NCBI RefSeq assembly: GCF_900163565.1
Contig: NZ_FUHU01000045.1
Span: 1-64,000, forward strand
Source: Agrococcus casei LMG 22410
Lineage (GTDB): Bacteria > Actinomycetota > Actinomycetes > Actinomycetales > Microbacteriaceae
DNA: 64,000 bases
Direction of reading: 5' to 3'
Shown: positions 31,314 to 39,318 of the stretch, piece after piece
How the letters are laid out: every line of letters begins with the position of its first letter
How positions within the stretch are numbered: the stretch's first letter is position 1
Made by a program: the position numbers and the translations under genes
Notes under the pieces: model-generated
Told to the model about the DNA's origin: nothing
What the model saw: the letters and a program-made list of their open reading frames with translations, nothing else
Databases searched by the model: none

Positions 31314-32492
31314 GTGCACCAGATTCGTCAGGCGTTCAAGGCGCTCACCGGGTGGGGGTGGGCGCTTGTCGCCACCGCGCTCGTCGGGCCTCTTGCCGCC
31401 TGGCTGCTCGGCTGGCAGGAGCTGCTGCTGTTCGGCGTCGGCGCTATCGTGCTGCTGGTGAGCGCCGTGCCGTGGGTGCTGCGAGGACGCAGCATCGGCA
31501 TCGAGCTGTCGCTGTCGGCTCCGCGCGTTGCGGTCGGGGCTCCCGCCCAGGCCCTCCTTCGGGTGCGCCGCAGCGGGCGGTTCGCCCTGCCGAACTCGGT
31601 TGATCTCGAGCTCGGCGGCGTGCCGGTGACGATTGCGCTGCCGAAGCTGTCGCGCGGCGACCAGCACGACATCCGCCTGCCAATTGACACGTCGAGCCGC
31701 GGGCGGATCGACGTCGGTCCCGTGCACCTGTCGCACACCGACCCGCTGGGCATCCTCGAGCGCCGGACTCGCCTGAGCGAAGGGCTCTCGCTCATGGTGC
31801 ACCCGCGCACGGTGCGCATCCCGGCTGCCAGCTCGGGGCTTGTGCGTGACCTCGAGGGCGAGGCGTCACAGGATCTCTCTGCTGACGACGTCGCCTTCCA
31901 CTCGCTCCGCGACTACCAGCCCGGCGATGATCCGCGCATCGTGCACTGGCGAACGAGCGCGAAGCACGGCACGCTGCTGGTTCGGCAGTTCGAGCCCTCG
32001 CGTCGCAGCGACACCGTCATCTGCTTCACGAGCGCGCCCGAAGAGGTCTCGAGGGAGGACTTCGAGCTCGCGCTCTCGATCGTCGCCACGATCGGATCGG
32101 CGACGCTCATGGATCGCCGTGCGCTGCGCGTGATCCACAGTGCGGCGGCAAAGGAGGTCGGTGCACCCGAGCTCGACGTCGTCACGCGCGACCGCATGCT
32201 TGACGCGCTGACCGAAGTGGATCGCGCTGAGGCCCTGCCGCTGCAGGAGACCCTGAATTCGCTCGCGGCCACTCGTGAGGCGGCGATCCTGTGGCTCGTC
32301 GTCGGGGGTGACACCGGCACCCGCACGCTTCGCGAGGCCCTGGCCCGTGTGCCGGTCGACGTCGCACCGGTCATCGTGCGCGCGCACGAGTCGGCGCCTC
32401 CGCAGATCTCGAAGCTCGGCAGTGTTCCGGTGCTGACGATCGGCGTGCTCGAAGACCTCATCCGCGAGCTCAGCCACGGGGTCAGCGCATGA
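31314..32492 (+). CDS. DUF58 membrane protein (MoxR partner), MIDAS motif missing
   Basis: 392 residues, GTG start. Two membrane helices lie at about 16-55. The DUF58 signature is intact: HSLRDYQPGDDPRIVHW with R199-D206, then SAKHGTLLVRQFEP. The following von Willebrand A-like part should begin with DxSxS, but reads CFTSAPEE: F238 stands where the first metal-ligand Asp would be. So the protein keeps the DUF58 core but probably cannot bind a metal like a classical vWA domain. It overlaps the TgpA-like gene by 4 bases (ATGA). Confidence 0.9.
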   Translation: MHQIRQAFKALTGWGWALVATALVGPLAAWLLGWQELLLFGVGAIVLLVSAVPWVLRGRSIGIELSLSAPRVAVGAPAQALLRVRRSGRFALPNSVDLELGGVPVTIALPKLSRGDQHDIRLPIDTSSRGRIDVGPVHLSHTDPLGILERRTRLSEGLSLMVHPRTVRIPAASSGLVRDLEGEASQDLSADDVAFHSLRDYQPGDDPRIVHWRTSAKHGTLLVRQFEPSRRSDTVICFTSAPEEVSREDFELALSIVATIGSATLMDRRALRVIHSAAAKEVGAPELDVVTRDRMLDALTEVDRAEALPLQETLNSLAATREAAILWLVVGGDTGTRTLREALARVPVDVAPVIVRAHESAPPQISKLGSVPVLTIGVLEDLIRELSHGVSA

Positions 32493-34717
32493 TGGCCGGA
32501 AGGCTTGCGTCGGCCTCGTTCTTCTCCGCTTCGGTCGCTGTCTCAGCGTCGATGGCGTATCCGATGTACGGAACCCCGCAGCTGCTGGTGGCGATCACGG
32601 TCACCATGACCACCGCGGTGCTGATCGCAGCCGTGGCGCACATCCGCCGATGGACGCCGCTGCTGCAGCTGGGCGCGACCATCGCCGCACTGGCCGTCCT
32701 GGCCATCCCGCTTGCTGCTCCAGGAGCTCTGAGGGGCGCCATGCCCCTGGGCGAGAGCGCAGTCAACGTCTTCAGCGCCATCTGGACGTCGTGGCGTCGT
32801 CTCACCACGATCGACCTACCGGTCGGAACCGACGACGGCCTGCTGATGCCCGTCATCCTGCTCGTGCTCACGAGCACTGTCATCGGCGTCGGCATGATCC
32901 TTCGCACGTCTCGCGGCGAGCTGGCGGCGCTGTTTCCGATCGCGATCATGTGCTGGGCGCTGCTGTGGGGAACCCCGAGCCCCTCACCGATCTGGCAGCC
33001 GCTGCTGCTCGCGACGACGACGGTCGCGCATGTCACGATCCTCAGGCAGGCGCGTCGGCGCCGCCGCGCTGAGCGCACGACCTCGTCGCTGCCGCGCAGA
33101 TTCGGCGCAGGTCTCGTCGCGGTCGTGCTGGCCGTGCTGATCGGAGCCGGTGCAGCGCTCGCCGCCGACCTCGGCGACAGGGTCGTGCTGCGCGAGAGCC
33201 CGCGCGACCCGGAGGTCGAGCTTGTGGCGACGAGTCCGCTGGCGCAGTTCCGTGCGAACTTCGACCCCGAGACACGCGGCGACGTGCTCATGACCGTGTC
33301 GGGCCTCTCGACTGACGACCGCATCCGTGTCGCGACCCTCGACCAGTACGACGGCGAGGTGTTCTCGGCCGGCACTTCTGATCTGGCTCGCACCAGCGGA
33401 CGAGCCCAGGGCGCAGTCGATAGCCGCCAGATCGGCGTGTCGATCCAGGGATACGAGGGCGTGTGGATTCCGACGGTCGGCCAGGTTGAGTCGCTCACCT
33501 TCGTCGGCCCGCGCGCGCCGCTGCTCTCGCAGTCGCTGGTGTCGGACCGTGACGAGACGCTGCTGGCTGCGACCGAGGGCCTCGTCGCAGACGATGGCTA
33601 TTCGCTCATGGTGCAGCCGTCGCCGACAGCCGATTCGCTGCAGCAGCTCGAGCCGGTCGACTCCGAAGGCAACGGTGCACAGCTGCCGGTCTCAGCCCTC
33701 GACTGGTTGGCCGGCACGACCGCTGAGGCGTCGACCCCCGGCGAGGCGCTCGCGAGCATCGTGCACTCGATCCGCGACGAGGCCTACCTGAGCCACGGAA
33801 CCGACGACAGCGAGGCTGCCTCGCGCCCCGGTCATTCGTCGGCCCGGCTCGATGCCGTCTTCTCGGGCGAGCATCTGATCGGCGACCAGGAGCAGTTCGC
33901 CGCAGCGACTGCGCTCATGGCGAGGGAGATCGGATTCCCGTCTCGCGTCGTCGTCGGATACATGCCTCCTGAAGGCGGCACAGTGTCGATTCGCGGCCAT
34001 GATGCGACTGCCTGGGTCGAGGTGCACACCTCGATCGGCTGGGTCGCCATCGACGTCGTGCCGAGCAACACCGGCATTCCGGAGGAGCAGGAGACGAGCT
34101 CGCAGCCCGACCAGCAGCCGCTCCCGCCGGTTCCGCCCGCGCTTCCGGAGGGCGGCCAGCCGAACACCGACGATGCCGGCATGCACACGAATCCCGTGCA
34201 GCCGCCTGTCGACCCCGCCGACCGCATGCTCTGGCTGCGCTGGGTGCTGGTCGTCGTCGGGCTGCTCCTGCTGCTCGCGCTGCCCCTGGCGACGATCGTC
34301 GTCATCAAGCTGCTCAGGACGAGGTACCGGCGATCCGTCGGCGATCCCGAGCAACGGGCGCTCGGAGCCTGGCGCGACTTCGTCGACCTCGCGATAGACA
34401 GGGGCAGAGACCTCGAAGGCGACCGCACCCGTCAGGAGTATGCGGGGGAGGACTCCCAGGTGCTCGCGTTCGCAAAGGCGACGGATGCGGCCGTGTTCAG
34501 CAGATCGCAGACCGACGAGGAGACGGTCGACGACCTGTGGCGTCGGCGCGCCGAGCTGCTGGGCGAGATCGACCGCTCGAGATCGGGCTTCGACCGGCTG
34601 CTGTCGCACGTCACGCTGCGCTCGCTCACTCCGCAGCTGTTCGGCGTGCCCGCCTCTGACGCCGAACAGACCGCTCTCCACAGACGCCGAGAGTCCACAG
34701 TCGCGCTGCAGGAGTGA
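32489..34717 (+). CDS. TgpA-like membrane protein with catalytically degenerate transglutaminase domain
   Basis: 742 residues. About six membrane helices occupy residues 1-230, an outer region includes a transglutaminase-like domain at about 455-530, and a last membrane helix at about 580-605 leads to a cytoplasmic DUF4129-like tail. The fold is recognisable (FAAATALMAREIGFPSRVVVGYMPP ... AWVEVHTSIGWVAIDVVPS). However, the catalytic Cys position is Q467 (GDQEQFA instead of GDCEQFA) and the His before AW is T507 (ATAWVEV instead of xHAWVEV). Only D522 remains. It is therefore probably a binding or scaffold domain, not an enzyme. It forms the usual MoxR-DUF58-TgpA trio with the two preceding genes. 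Confidence 0.88.
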   Translation: MMAGRLASASFFSASVAVSASMAYPMYGTPQLLVAITVTMTTAVLIAAVAHIRRWTPLLQLGATIAALAVLAIPLAAPGALRGAMPLGESAVNVFSAIWTSWRRLTTIDLPVGTDDGLLMPVILLVLTSTVIGVGMILRTSRGELAALFPIAIMCWALLWGTPSPSPIWQPLLLATTTVAHVTILRQARRRRRAERTTSSLPRRFGAGLVAVVLAVLIGAGAALAADLGDRVVLRESPRDPEVELVATSPLAQFRANFDPETRGDVLMTVSGLSTDDRIRVATLDQYDGEVFSAGTSDLARTSGRAQGAVDSRQIGVSIQGYEGVWIPTVGQVESLTFVGPRAPLLSQSLVSDRDETLLAATEGLVADDGYSLMVQPSPTADSLQQLEPVDSEGNGAQLPVSALDWLAGTTAEASTPGEALASIVHSIRDEAYLSHGTDDSEAASRPGHSSARLDAVFSGEHLIGDQEQFAAATALMAREIGFPSRVVVGYMPPEGGTVSIRGHDATAWVEVHTSIGWVAIDVVPSNTGIPEEQETSSQPDQQPLPPVPPALPEGGQPNTDDAGMHTNPVQPPVDPADRMLWLRWVLVVVGLLLLLALPLATIVVIKLLRTRYRRSVGDPEQRALGAWRDFVDLAIDRGRDLEGDRTRQEYAGEDSQVLAFAKATDAAVFSRSQTDEETVDDLWRRRAELLGEIDRSRSGFDRLLSHVTLRSLTPQLFGVPASDAEQTALHRRRESTVALQE

Positions 34718-34750
34718 CGCGAAGGCGCCGACTGTGGTGCGCTTGCTCGC

Positions 34751-37402
34751 ATGACGAGTCAGCGCTTTCATCTTCCCTCTGCTCCCTCTGACCCGCCGCC
34801 GAACTCGTTTCCGGTGTTCGCAGTGCTGGCGCCTGTCGTGGGGGCACTCGTGATGTTCGCGATCCTGCAGTCGCCGTACGTGCTGATGTTCGCGGTGCTC
34901 TCGCCGATCATCGCCATTGCCAGCACGATCGACGGGCGCATGGCCAGGCGCCGGCACCGGCGACTTGAGACCGGCAGGTTCGACGGCCGCGCCGAGCGAC
35001 TCCGCGAGGCCGTCGATAAGCATGCAGAGGCCGCCCTGCAGGAGAGCATCAGGCAGCGCCCCGAGGCGCGCGCCCTGCTGCGCCGCGATGACCGGCACCC
35101 AGAGCGCTGGCGCTGGAAGGGCGGGAGCCTGCCCGCGACGCTGGGCATAGGGCCCATGGGAGGCCGTCTGCCCATCGATGAGCCGCAGGAGCTCGAAGGA
35201 CTGCAGCGAGAGCTGTACGAGTCGCTGCAGAGCGAGCACAGGAAGCGGCGAGGTCCCGTGGCCATCGACGTTGCCGACGGCGTGGGGCTGTACGGCGAGC
35301 CCGTTGCTGCCCAGGCGATCGCGAGGGGCCTGCTGGCGCAGGTGCTCGAGGCGGTGCCGCCTGAGGGTGCATCCGTCATGGCCCCCGAGACTGAGGCCTG
35401 GAACTGGCTGGCGGAAGGCGCGCATCCGATCGTCCGCGCGGCCGACGACGGCAGCAGCACCGTCATCAGGGTGCTGACCGACTCCGGCGACTTTACGGTC
35501 GCGACCGCCGCCGAACGCGAGAGCCTGCCGCGCGAGTGCCGCATCCGGCTCGATGCATCGCTCGCCGGCATCGACACCGACGAGGGCCGGGTGCTGCCGT
35601 TCGCGCTGTCGCGGCATGACGCGGCGGCCCACGTGCGGCTGCTGTCGACTGCGGCCCGCGCCGCTGGCATGCAGGCTGCCGGAGCGATTCCCTCCTCGGT
35701 CGACCTCGGCGACCTCATCGAACGAGAGCCGGGGAGTGGCGGAGCACTCGCCGCCAGATTCCTGGTCGGGCAGAGCGAGATCGATGTCGACATCGTCGCA
35801 GACGGCCCGCACGCGGTCGTCGGCGGCACGACCGGCAGCGGCAAGAGCGAGCTGCTGATCGCGTGGGTGTGCGCGCTCGCGAATGCCTACTCGAGTGCAG
35901 AGCTGAATGTGCTGCTGGTCGACTTCAAGGGCGGGGCGTCGTTCGCGGGCCTTGAGGATCTGCAGCACTGCGTCGGCCTCATGACCGACCTCGACGAGGC
36001 CGGGGCGCTGCGAGCCATCGAGAGCCTCCGCAGCGAGCTGCGCCGACGCGAGCGCGTGCTCGCCGTCGAGGGCGTGCGGTCGGTCGAAGAGACGAGTGCG
36101 CTGCCTCGGCTGCTCGTGGTGGTCGACGAGTTCGCCGCGATGCTGCAGGAGCATCCCGACCTGCACAGGCTCTTCGTCGATATAGCGGCGCGCGGCAGAT
36201 CGCTCGGCGTGCACCTCGTGCTCTGCACGCAGCGGCCAGCAGACGCCGTGCGCGACGCCCTGCTGACCAACTGCGGGCTGCGCATCTGCCTGCGAGTCAA
36301 CGACGACGCCGACTCGGTCGCGGTCGTCGGAGCGCCTGACGCAGCGCGCATTCCGCTGGAGGCGAGAGGCAGGTGCATCGTGCAGATCTCGGGGCGAAGC
36401 CGCACCGCTACCCAGGCGGCGCTCGCGGGGCCGGAAGTCATCGGTGCCACGGTGCAGCGGTCGAAGCAGGGGCCCAGGCCGCGCAGGCCGTACCTGCCTC
36501 CGCTGCCGAAGACGATCGAGGCGCGTGACATCAAGGCCGCCGCGCGTGACGGCGGGGTCGTGTTCGCGGTTGCGGACCGGCCGGGCCAGCAGCGGCAGGA
36601 TGCGGTGCAGTGGGCTCCCGAAGACGGCAGCGTGCTCGTGCTCGGCGGCGCAGGCTGCGGCAAGACCACCCTCGCCGGGAGGTTCGCCGAGGCGAAGGGC
36701 TCCGTCTTCGTCAACGACGTCGAGGCGCTGTGGGACGTGCTCGACGACCCGGCGGACGCCAGCGTCATCGTCGTGGACGACCTCGACCTGCTGCTCATGC
36801 AGGCGGGTGACGAGCATGCGCACGACATCACGACAGCACTGGCGAGGCGGATGCGCGAGGGTCGCGGGCGCGGACGCGCGTTCGTGCTCGCAGCAAGGCG
36901 CACGAATGGCGCGATCGCGAATGCGGCAGGGCTCGCAGAGCTGCAGATCGTCATGCGCATGCCGACGAGGCAGGAGCACATGCTCGCCGACGCGTCAGGG
37001 GAGTTCGACTCGAGGATGCAGCCAGGGGGCGCGTGGCTGCTGGGGGAGCGTGTGCAGGCAGTGCGGCCGGGCAGGCAGCCGACGCCGCTTCCGGCCGCCC
37101 GGAAGGCATACGACTTCAGCCGGTGTGCGGTGGTTGCCGCGCATCCGGAGACGCTTCCGATCGACCTCGGTCGAGCGGTGGCCCCCGGGGCAGTCGGCGA
37201 CCTTGTGGTCGGAACCCCCGCCCAGTGGGAGCAGGCATGGGGCGCGCTCGACGCGATTGCTGCGGAGCGGCCCGTGGTGCTGGCAGATGTGACAGATCGG
37301 CAGCTGCGATCGCTGTGGCGTTCAGCGGTGCGGCTGCCGATCTGTCAGGGACCGGGGCGGTGGCTCGTCGAAGGAGGACGAGCCACGCGCCTGCAGTGGT
37401 GA
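34751..37402 (+). CDS. FtsK/SpoIIIE-type (EccC-like) membrane ATPase with two ATPase domains
   Basis: 883 residues. Two adjacent N-terminal membrane helices (about 20-58) are followed by a coiled region and an EccC-like linker. ATPase 1 has Walker A G358GTTGSGKS366, LLVDFKGG and LLVVVDEF with the TQRP motif. ATPase 2 has Walker A G632GAGCGKT639 and Walker B VIVVDDLDLLL. No gamma DNA-reading domain is present, unlike ftsK at 43593. Architecture is that of type VII secretion EccC/EssC ATPases, shorter by one ATPase domain and without FHA domains. No WXG100 or EccB/D/E gene is visible nearby. It lies 33 bases after the TgpA-like gene in the same direction and ends 8 bases before convergent gabT. 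Confidence 0.85.
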   Translation: MTSQRFHLPSAPSDPPPNSFPVFAVLAPVVGALVMFAILQSPYVLMFAVLSPIIAIASTIDGRMARRRHRRLETGRFDGRAERLREAVDKHAEAALQESIRQRPEARALLRRDDRHPERWRWKGGSLPATLGIGPMGGRLPIDEPQELEGLQRELYESLQSEHRKRRGPVAIDVADGVGLYGEPVAAQAIARGLLAQVLEAVPPEGASVMAPETEAWNWLAEGAHPIVRAADDGSSTVIRVLTDSGDFTVATAAERESLPRECRIRLDASLAGIDTDEGRVLPFALSRHDAAAHVRLLSTAARAAGMQAAGAIPSSVDLGDLIEREPGSGGALAARFLVGQSEIDVDIVADGPHAVVGGTTGSGKSELLIAWVCALANAYSSAELNVLLVDFKGGASFAGLEDLQHCVGLMTDLDEAGALRAIESLRSELRRRERVLAVEGVRSVEETSALPRLLVVVDEFAAMLQEHPDLHRLFVDIAARGRSLGVHLVLCTQRPADAVRDALLTNCGLRICLRVNDDADSVAVVGAPDAARIPLEARGRCIVQISGRSRTATQAALAGPEVIGATVQRSKQGPRPRRPYLPPLPKTIEARDIKAAARDGGVVFAVADRPGQQRQDAVQWAPEDGSVLVLGGAGCGKTTLAGRFAEAKGSVFVNDVEALWDVLDDPADASVIVVDDLDLLLMQAGDEHAHDITTALARRMREGRGRGRAFVLAARRTNGAIANAAGLAELQIVMRMPTRQEHMLADASGEFDSRMQPGGAWLLGERVQAVRPGRQPTPLPAARKAYDFSRCAVVAAHPETLPIDLGRAVAPGAVGDLVVGTPAQWEQAWGALDAIAAERPVVLADVTDRQLRSLWRSAVRLPICQGPGRWLVEGGRATRLQW

Positions 37403-37410
37403 GGGTCAGC

Positions 37411-38742
37411 TCAGGCCGAGGCGACCTCGCGGAAGACCTCGCCGATGACGTCGAATGCGTCGTCGAGCTGCTCGTCTGTGATGACGAGCGAGGGCAGGAA
37501 GCGCAGGATGTTGCCGTCGGCGCCAGCCGTCAGCACCATGACGCCGAGCTTGCCGGCAGCCTCTGCGATGGGGCCTGCCGAAACGGGCGTGCCCGCCTCG
37601 GTCTGCAGCTCGACTGCGATCATGGCGCCGCGTCCGCGGATGTCGGCGATGATCGGGTACGACTCCTGCAGCTTGCGGAGGTGGCCGGTGATGACCTCTT
37701 CGATGTGCTTGGCCTTGCCGTTGAGGTCACGGCTGGTGACCTGCTCGAGCACTGCGACTGCCGCTGCACACGAGACGGGGTTGCCGCCGAACGTGCCGCC
37801 GACGCCGCCCGAGTGCATTGCGTCGATGATCTCGGCGCGACCGGTGACACCAGCGAGCGGCATGCCGCCTGCGATGCCCTTGGCCGAGAGCACGATGTCA
37901 GGGGTCCAGCCGAGCTGCTCGGATGCGAAGTTCGTGCCGGTGCGGCAGACGCCCGACTGCACCTCGTCGGCGATCATGACGATGCCGTTCTTGGTGCACC
38001 ACTCCTGCATGGCAGGCAGGTAGCCGTCGGCCGGAACGATGAAGCCGCCCTCGCCCTGGATGGGCTCGACGACGAGGCACGCGAGCTCTTCGACGCCGAC
38101 GTGCTTCTCGAGGTACCACTGGGTGCGCTTGGCAGCGTCGGGGCCCGAGAGTCCGTCGCGGAAGGGGTACGAGTTGGGTGCGTGGAAGACGCTGGATGCG
38201 AGCGGGCCCTGGCCGTTGCCGTAGGGCGCGATCTTGAAGTTCATCGCAGCGGTCAGGTTGGTGCGGCCGTGGTAGCCGTGCTCGAGCACTGCGACGCCGC
38301 CGCGGCCCGTGTACTTGCGAGCGACCTTGACGCCGTTCTCGACGGCTTCAGCGCCCGAGTTGACGAAGAACGACTTCTTCTTGAAGTCGCCGGGGGTCAG
38401 TTCGGCGAGCAGCTCTGCTGCGCGAACGTAGGGCTCGTAGGGGGTCTGGCCGACGAGGGAGTGGGTCAGCTTGCCGACCTGCTCGCGAACGGCGGCGACG
38501 ACTGCGTCGTCGGTGTGGCCGATCGTCGTCACGCCGATGCCGCAGCCGAGGTCGAGGAAGGTGTTTCCGTCGACGTCGGTGAACGTGGCGCCGTGTGCAG
38601 ACTCGATGAACACAGGAAGGTTGGCGGGAATCGCATTTGCGACTGCCTCGGCCTTGCGGGCAAGGAGCTCCTGGCTCTTGGGGCCGGGGATCTCGGTCAC
38701 GACCGAGCGGGCGGGGGCTTGAGTGGCGATGGTGTCAGTCAT
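37411..38742 (-). CDS. gabT: 4-aminobutyrate aminotransferase
   Basis: 443 residues, a class-III PLP aminotransferase that converts GABA and 2-oxoglutarate to succinate semialdehyde and glutamate. The PLP lysine is K288 in LSAKGIAGG; VNSGAEAVENGVKVAR and IADEVQSGVCRTG are family motifs. The true start is the ATG at 38742, leaderless behind TACAGT; the much longer open frame upstream is a shadow of the OsmC gene. No gabD or gabP is adjacent, so the partner dehydrogenase must lie elsewhere. Confidence 0.92.
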   Translation of the reverse strand: MTDTIATQAPARSVVTEIPGPKSQELLARKAEAVANAIPANLPVFIESAHGATFTDVDGNTFLDLGCGIGVTTIGHTDDAVVAAVREQVGKLTHSLVGQTPYEPYVRAAELLAELTPGDFKKKSFFVNSGAEAVENGVKVARKYTGRGGVAVLEHGYHGRTNLTAAMNFKIAPYGNGQGPLASSVFHAPNSYPFRDGLSGPDAAKRTQWYLEKHVGVEELACLVVEPIQGEGGFIVPADGYLPAMQEWCTKNGIVMIADEVQSGVCRTGTNFASEQLGWTPDIVLSAKGIAGGMPLAGVTGRAEIIDAMHSGGVGGTFGGNPVSCAAAVAVLEQVTSRDLNGKAKHIEEVITGHLRKLQESYPIIADIRGRGAMIAVELQTEAGTPVSAGPIAEAAGKLGVMVLTAGADGNILRFLPSLVITDEQLDDAFDVIGEVFREVASA

Positions 38743-38749
38743 GTCTCTG

Positions 38750-38755
38750 ACTGTA
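38750..38755 (-). promoter_or_regulatory. -10 element TACAGT, leaderless start of gabT
   Basis: On the minus strand TACAGT ends 7 bases before the gabT ATG (38742), with no RBS in between. Confidence 0.45.
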
Positions 38756-38761
38756 CATGCC

Positions 38762-38771
38762 GGAACGTTCC
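38762..38771. promoter_or_regulatory. Perfect palindrome GGAACGTTCC between gabT and osmC
   Basis: A 10-bp perfect palindrome lies 6 bases upstream of the predicted gabT -10, in the -35/-10 spacer. It also lies about 50 bases before the OsmC gene. The position is right for a repressor site controlling gabT. The binding protein is unknown. Confidence 0.35.
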
Positions 38772-38811
38772 AGCACCAGACCGCAAGAGGATGATCTTCG
38801 CGTGTCGCGGC

Positions 38812-38817
38812 TACGCT
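38812..38817 (+). promoter_or_regulatory. -10 element TACGCT, leaderless start of the OsmC gene
   Basis: TACGCT ends 6 bases before the ATG at 38824; no RBS is present. Confidence 0.5.
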
Positions 38818-38823
38818 GATGGC

Positions 38824-39318
38824 ATGAGCATGCAACACGGATACGACGTCGAAGTCGAATGGACGGGGGCAGGCGACGAGGGCACGGCCACGTACCGCTC
38901 GTACTCCCGCCAGCACGTCGTCAGGATCGACGGCCTTCCCGACATTCAGGGGTCTGCAGACCGCACCTTCCACGGCGACGCCGACCGGCACAATCCCGAG
39001 CAGCTGCTCGTCACCGCGCTCGCTCAGTGCCACATGCTCTCGTACCTGCACCAGGCCGCGAAGAACGGCATCGTCGTGACCGCGTACGAAGACACGGCCC
39101 ACGGAACGATGGAGACCGAAGGCCAGGGCGGCAGGTTCACCGAGGTCACGCTGCGGCCCGTCATCGCGATCACCGATGCCGCCAGAGCACAGGAGGCGAT
39201 GGATGCGCACCTGCAGGCGAGCGCGAACTGCTTCATCGCGCAGTCGGTCGCGTTCCCGGTGCACCACGAGCCGACCATCGTCGTCGACGGCGAAGTCGTG
39301 GCAGGAGGGGCGGCCTGA
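38824..39318 (+). CDS. OsmC/Ohr-family protein
   Basis: 164 residues. OsmC-fold thiol peroxidases detoxify organic hydroperoxides with two Cys residues; both are visible (ALAQCHML and ASANCFIA). [22 protein letters not shown] is the family core. The start is fixed by the leaderless -10; an open frame extending far upstream is only the read-through of gabT antisense. Its stop shares one base with the dxr start (TGATG), so dxr translation is coupled to it, an arrangement I do not know as standard. Confidence 0.88.
   Translation: MSMQHGYDVEVEWTGAGDEGTATYRSYSRQHVVRIDGLPDIQGSADRTFHGDADRHNPEQLLVTALAQCHMLSYLHQAAKNGIVVTAYEDTAHGTMETEGQGGRFTEVTLRPVIAITDAARAQEAMDAHLQASANCFIAQSVAFPVHHEPTIVVDGEVVAGGAA

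Noticed and set aside
33692-36979. 1095-residue open frame on the minus strand
   Set aside because: It is fully antisense to the TgpA-like and EccC-like genes, whose motifs and overlaps are clear. Its translation is His/Arg/Asp-rich and resembles the usual shadow frame of high-GC coding DNA.
37411-39267. 618-residue version of gabT
   Set aside because: The extra N-terminal part is antisense to the OsmC gene. The family starts near MTDTIA at 38742, where a leaderless -10 fits.
37033-39318. 761-residue frame joining EccC-like 3' end, gabT antisense and the OsmC protein
   Set aside because: Only residues from 38824 onward are a real protein; the upstream part is out-of-frame or antisense read-through.
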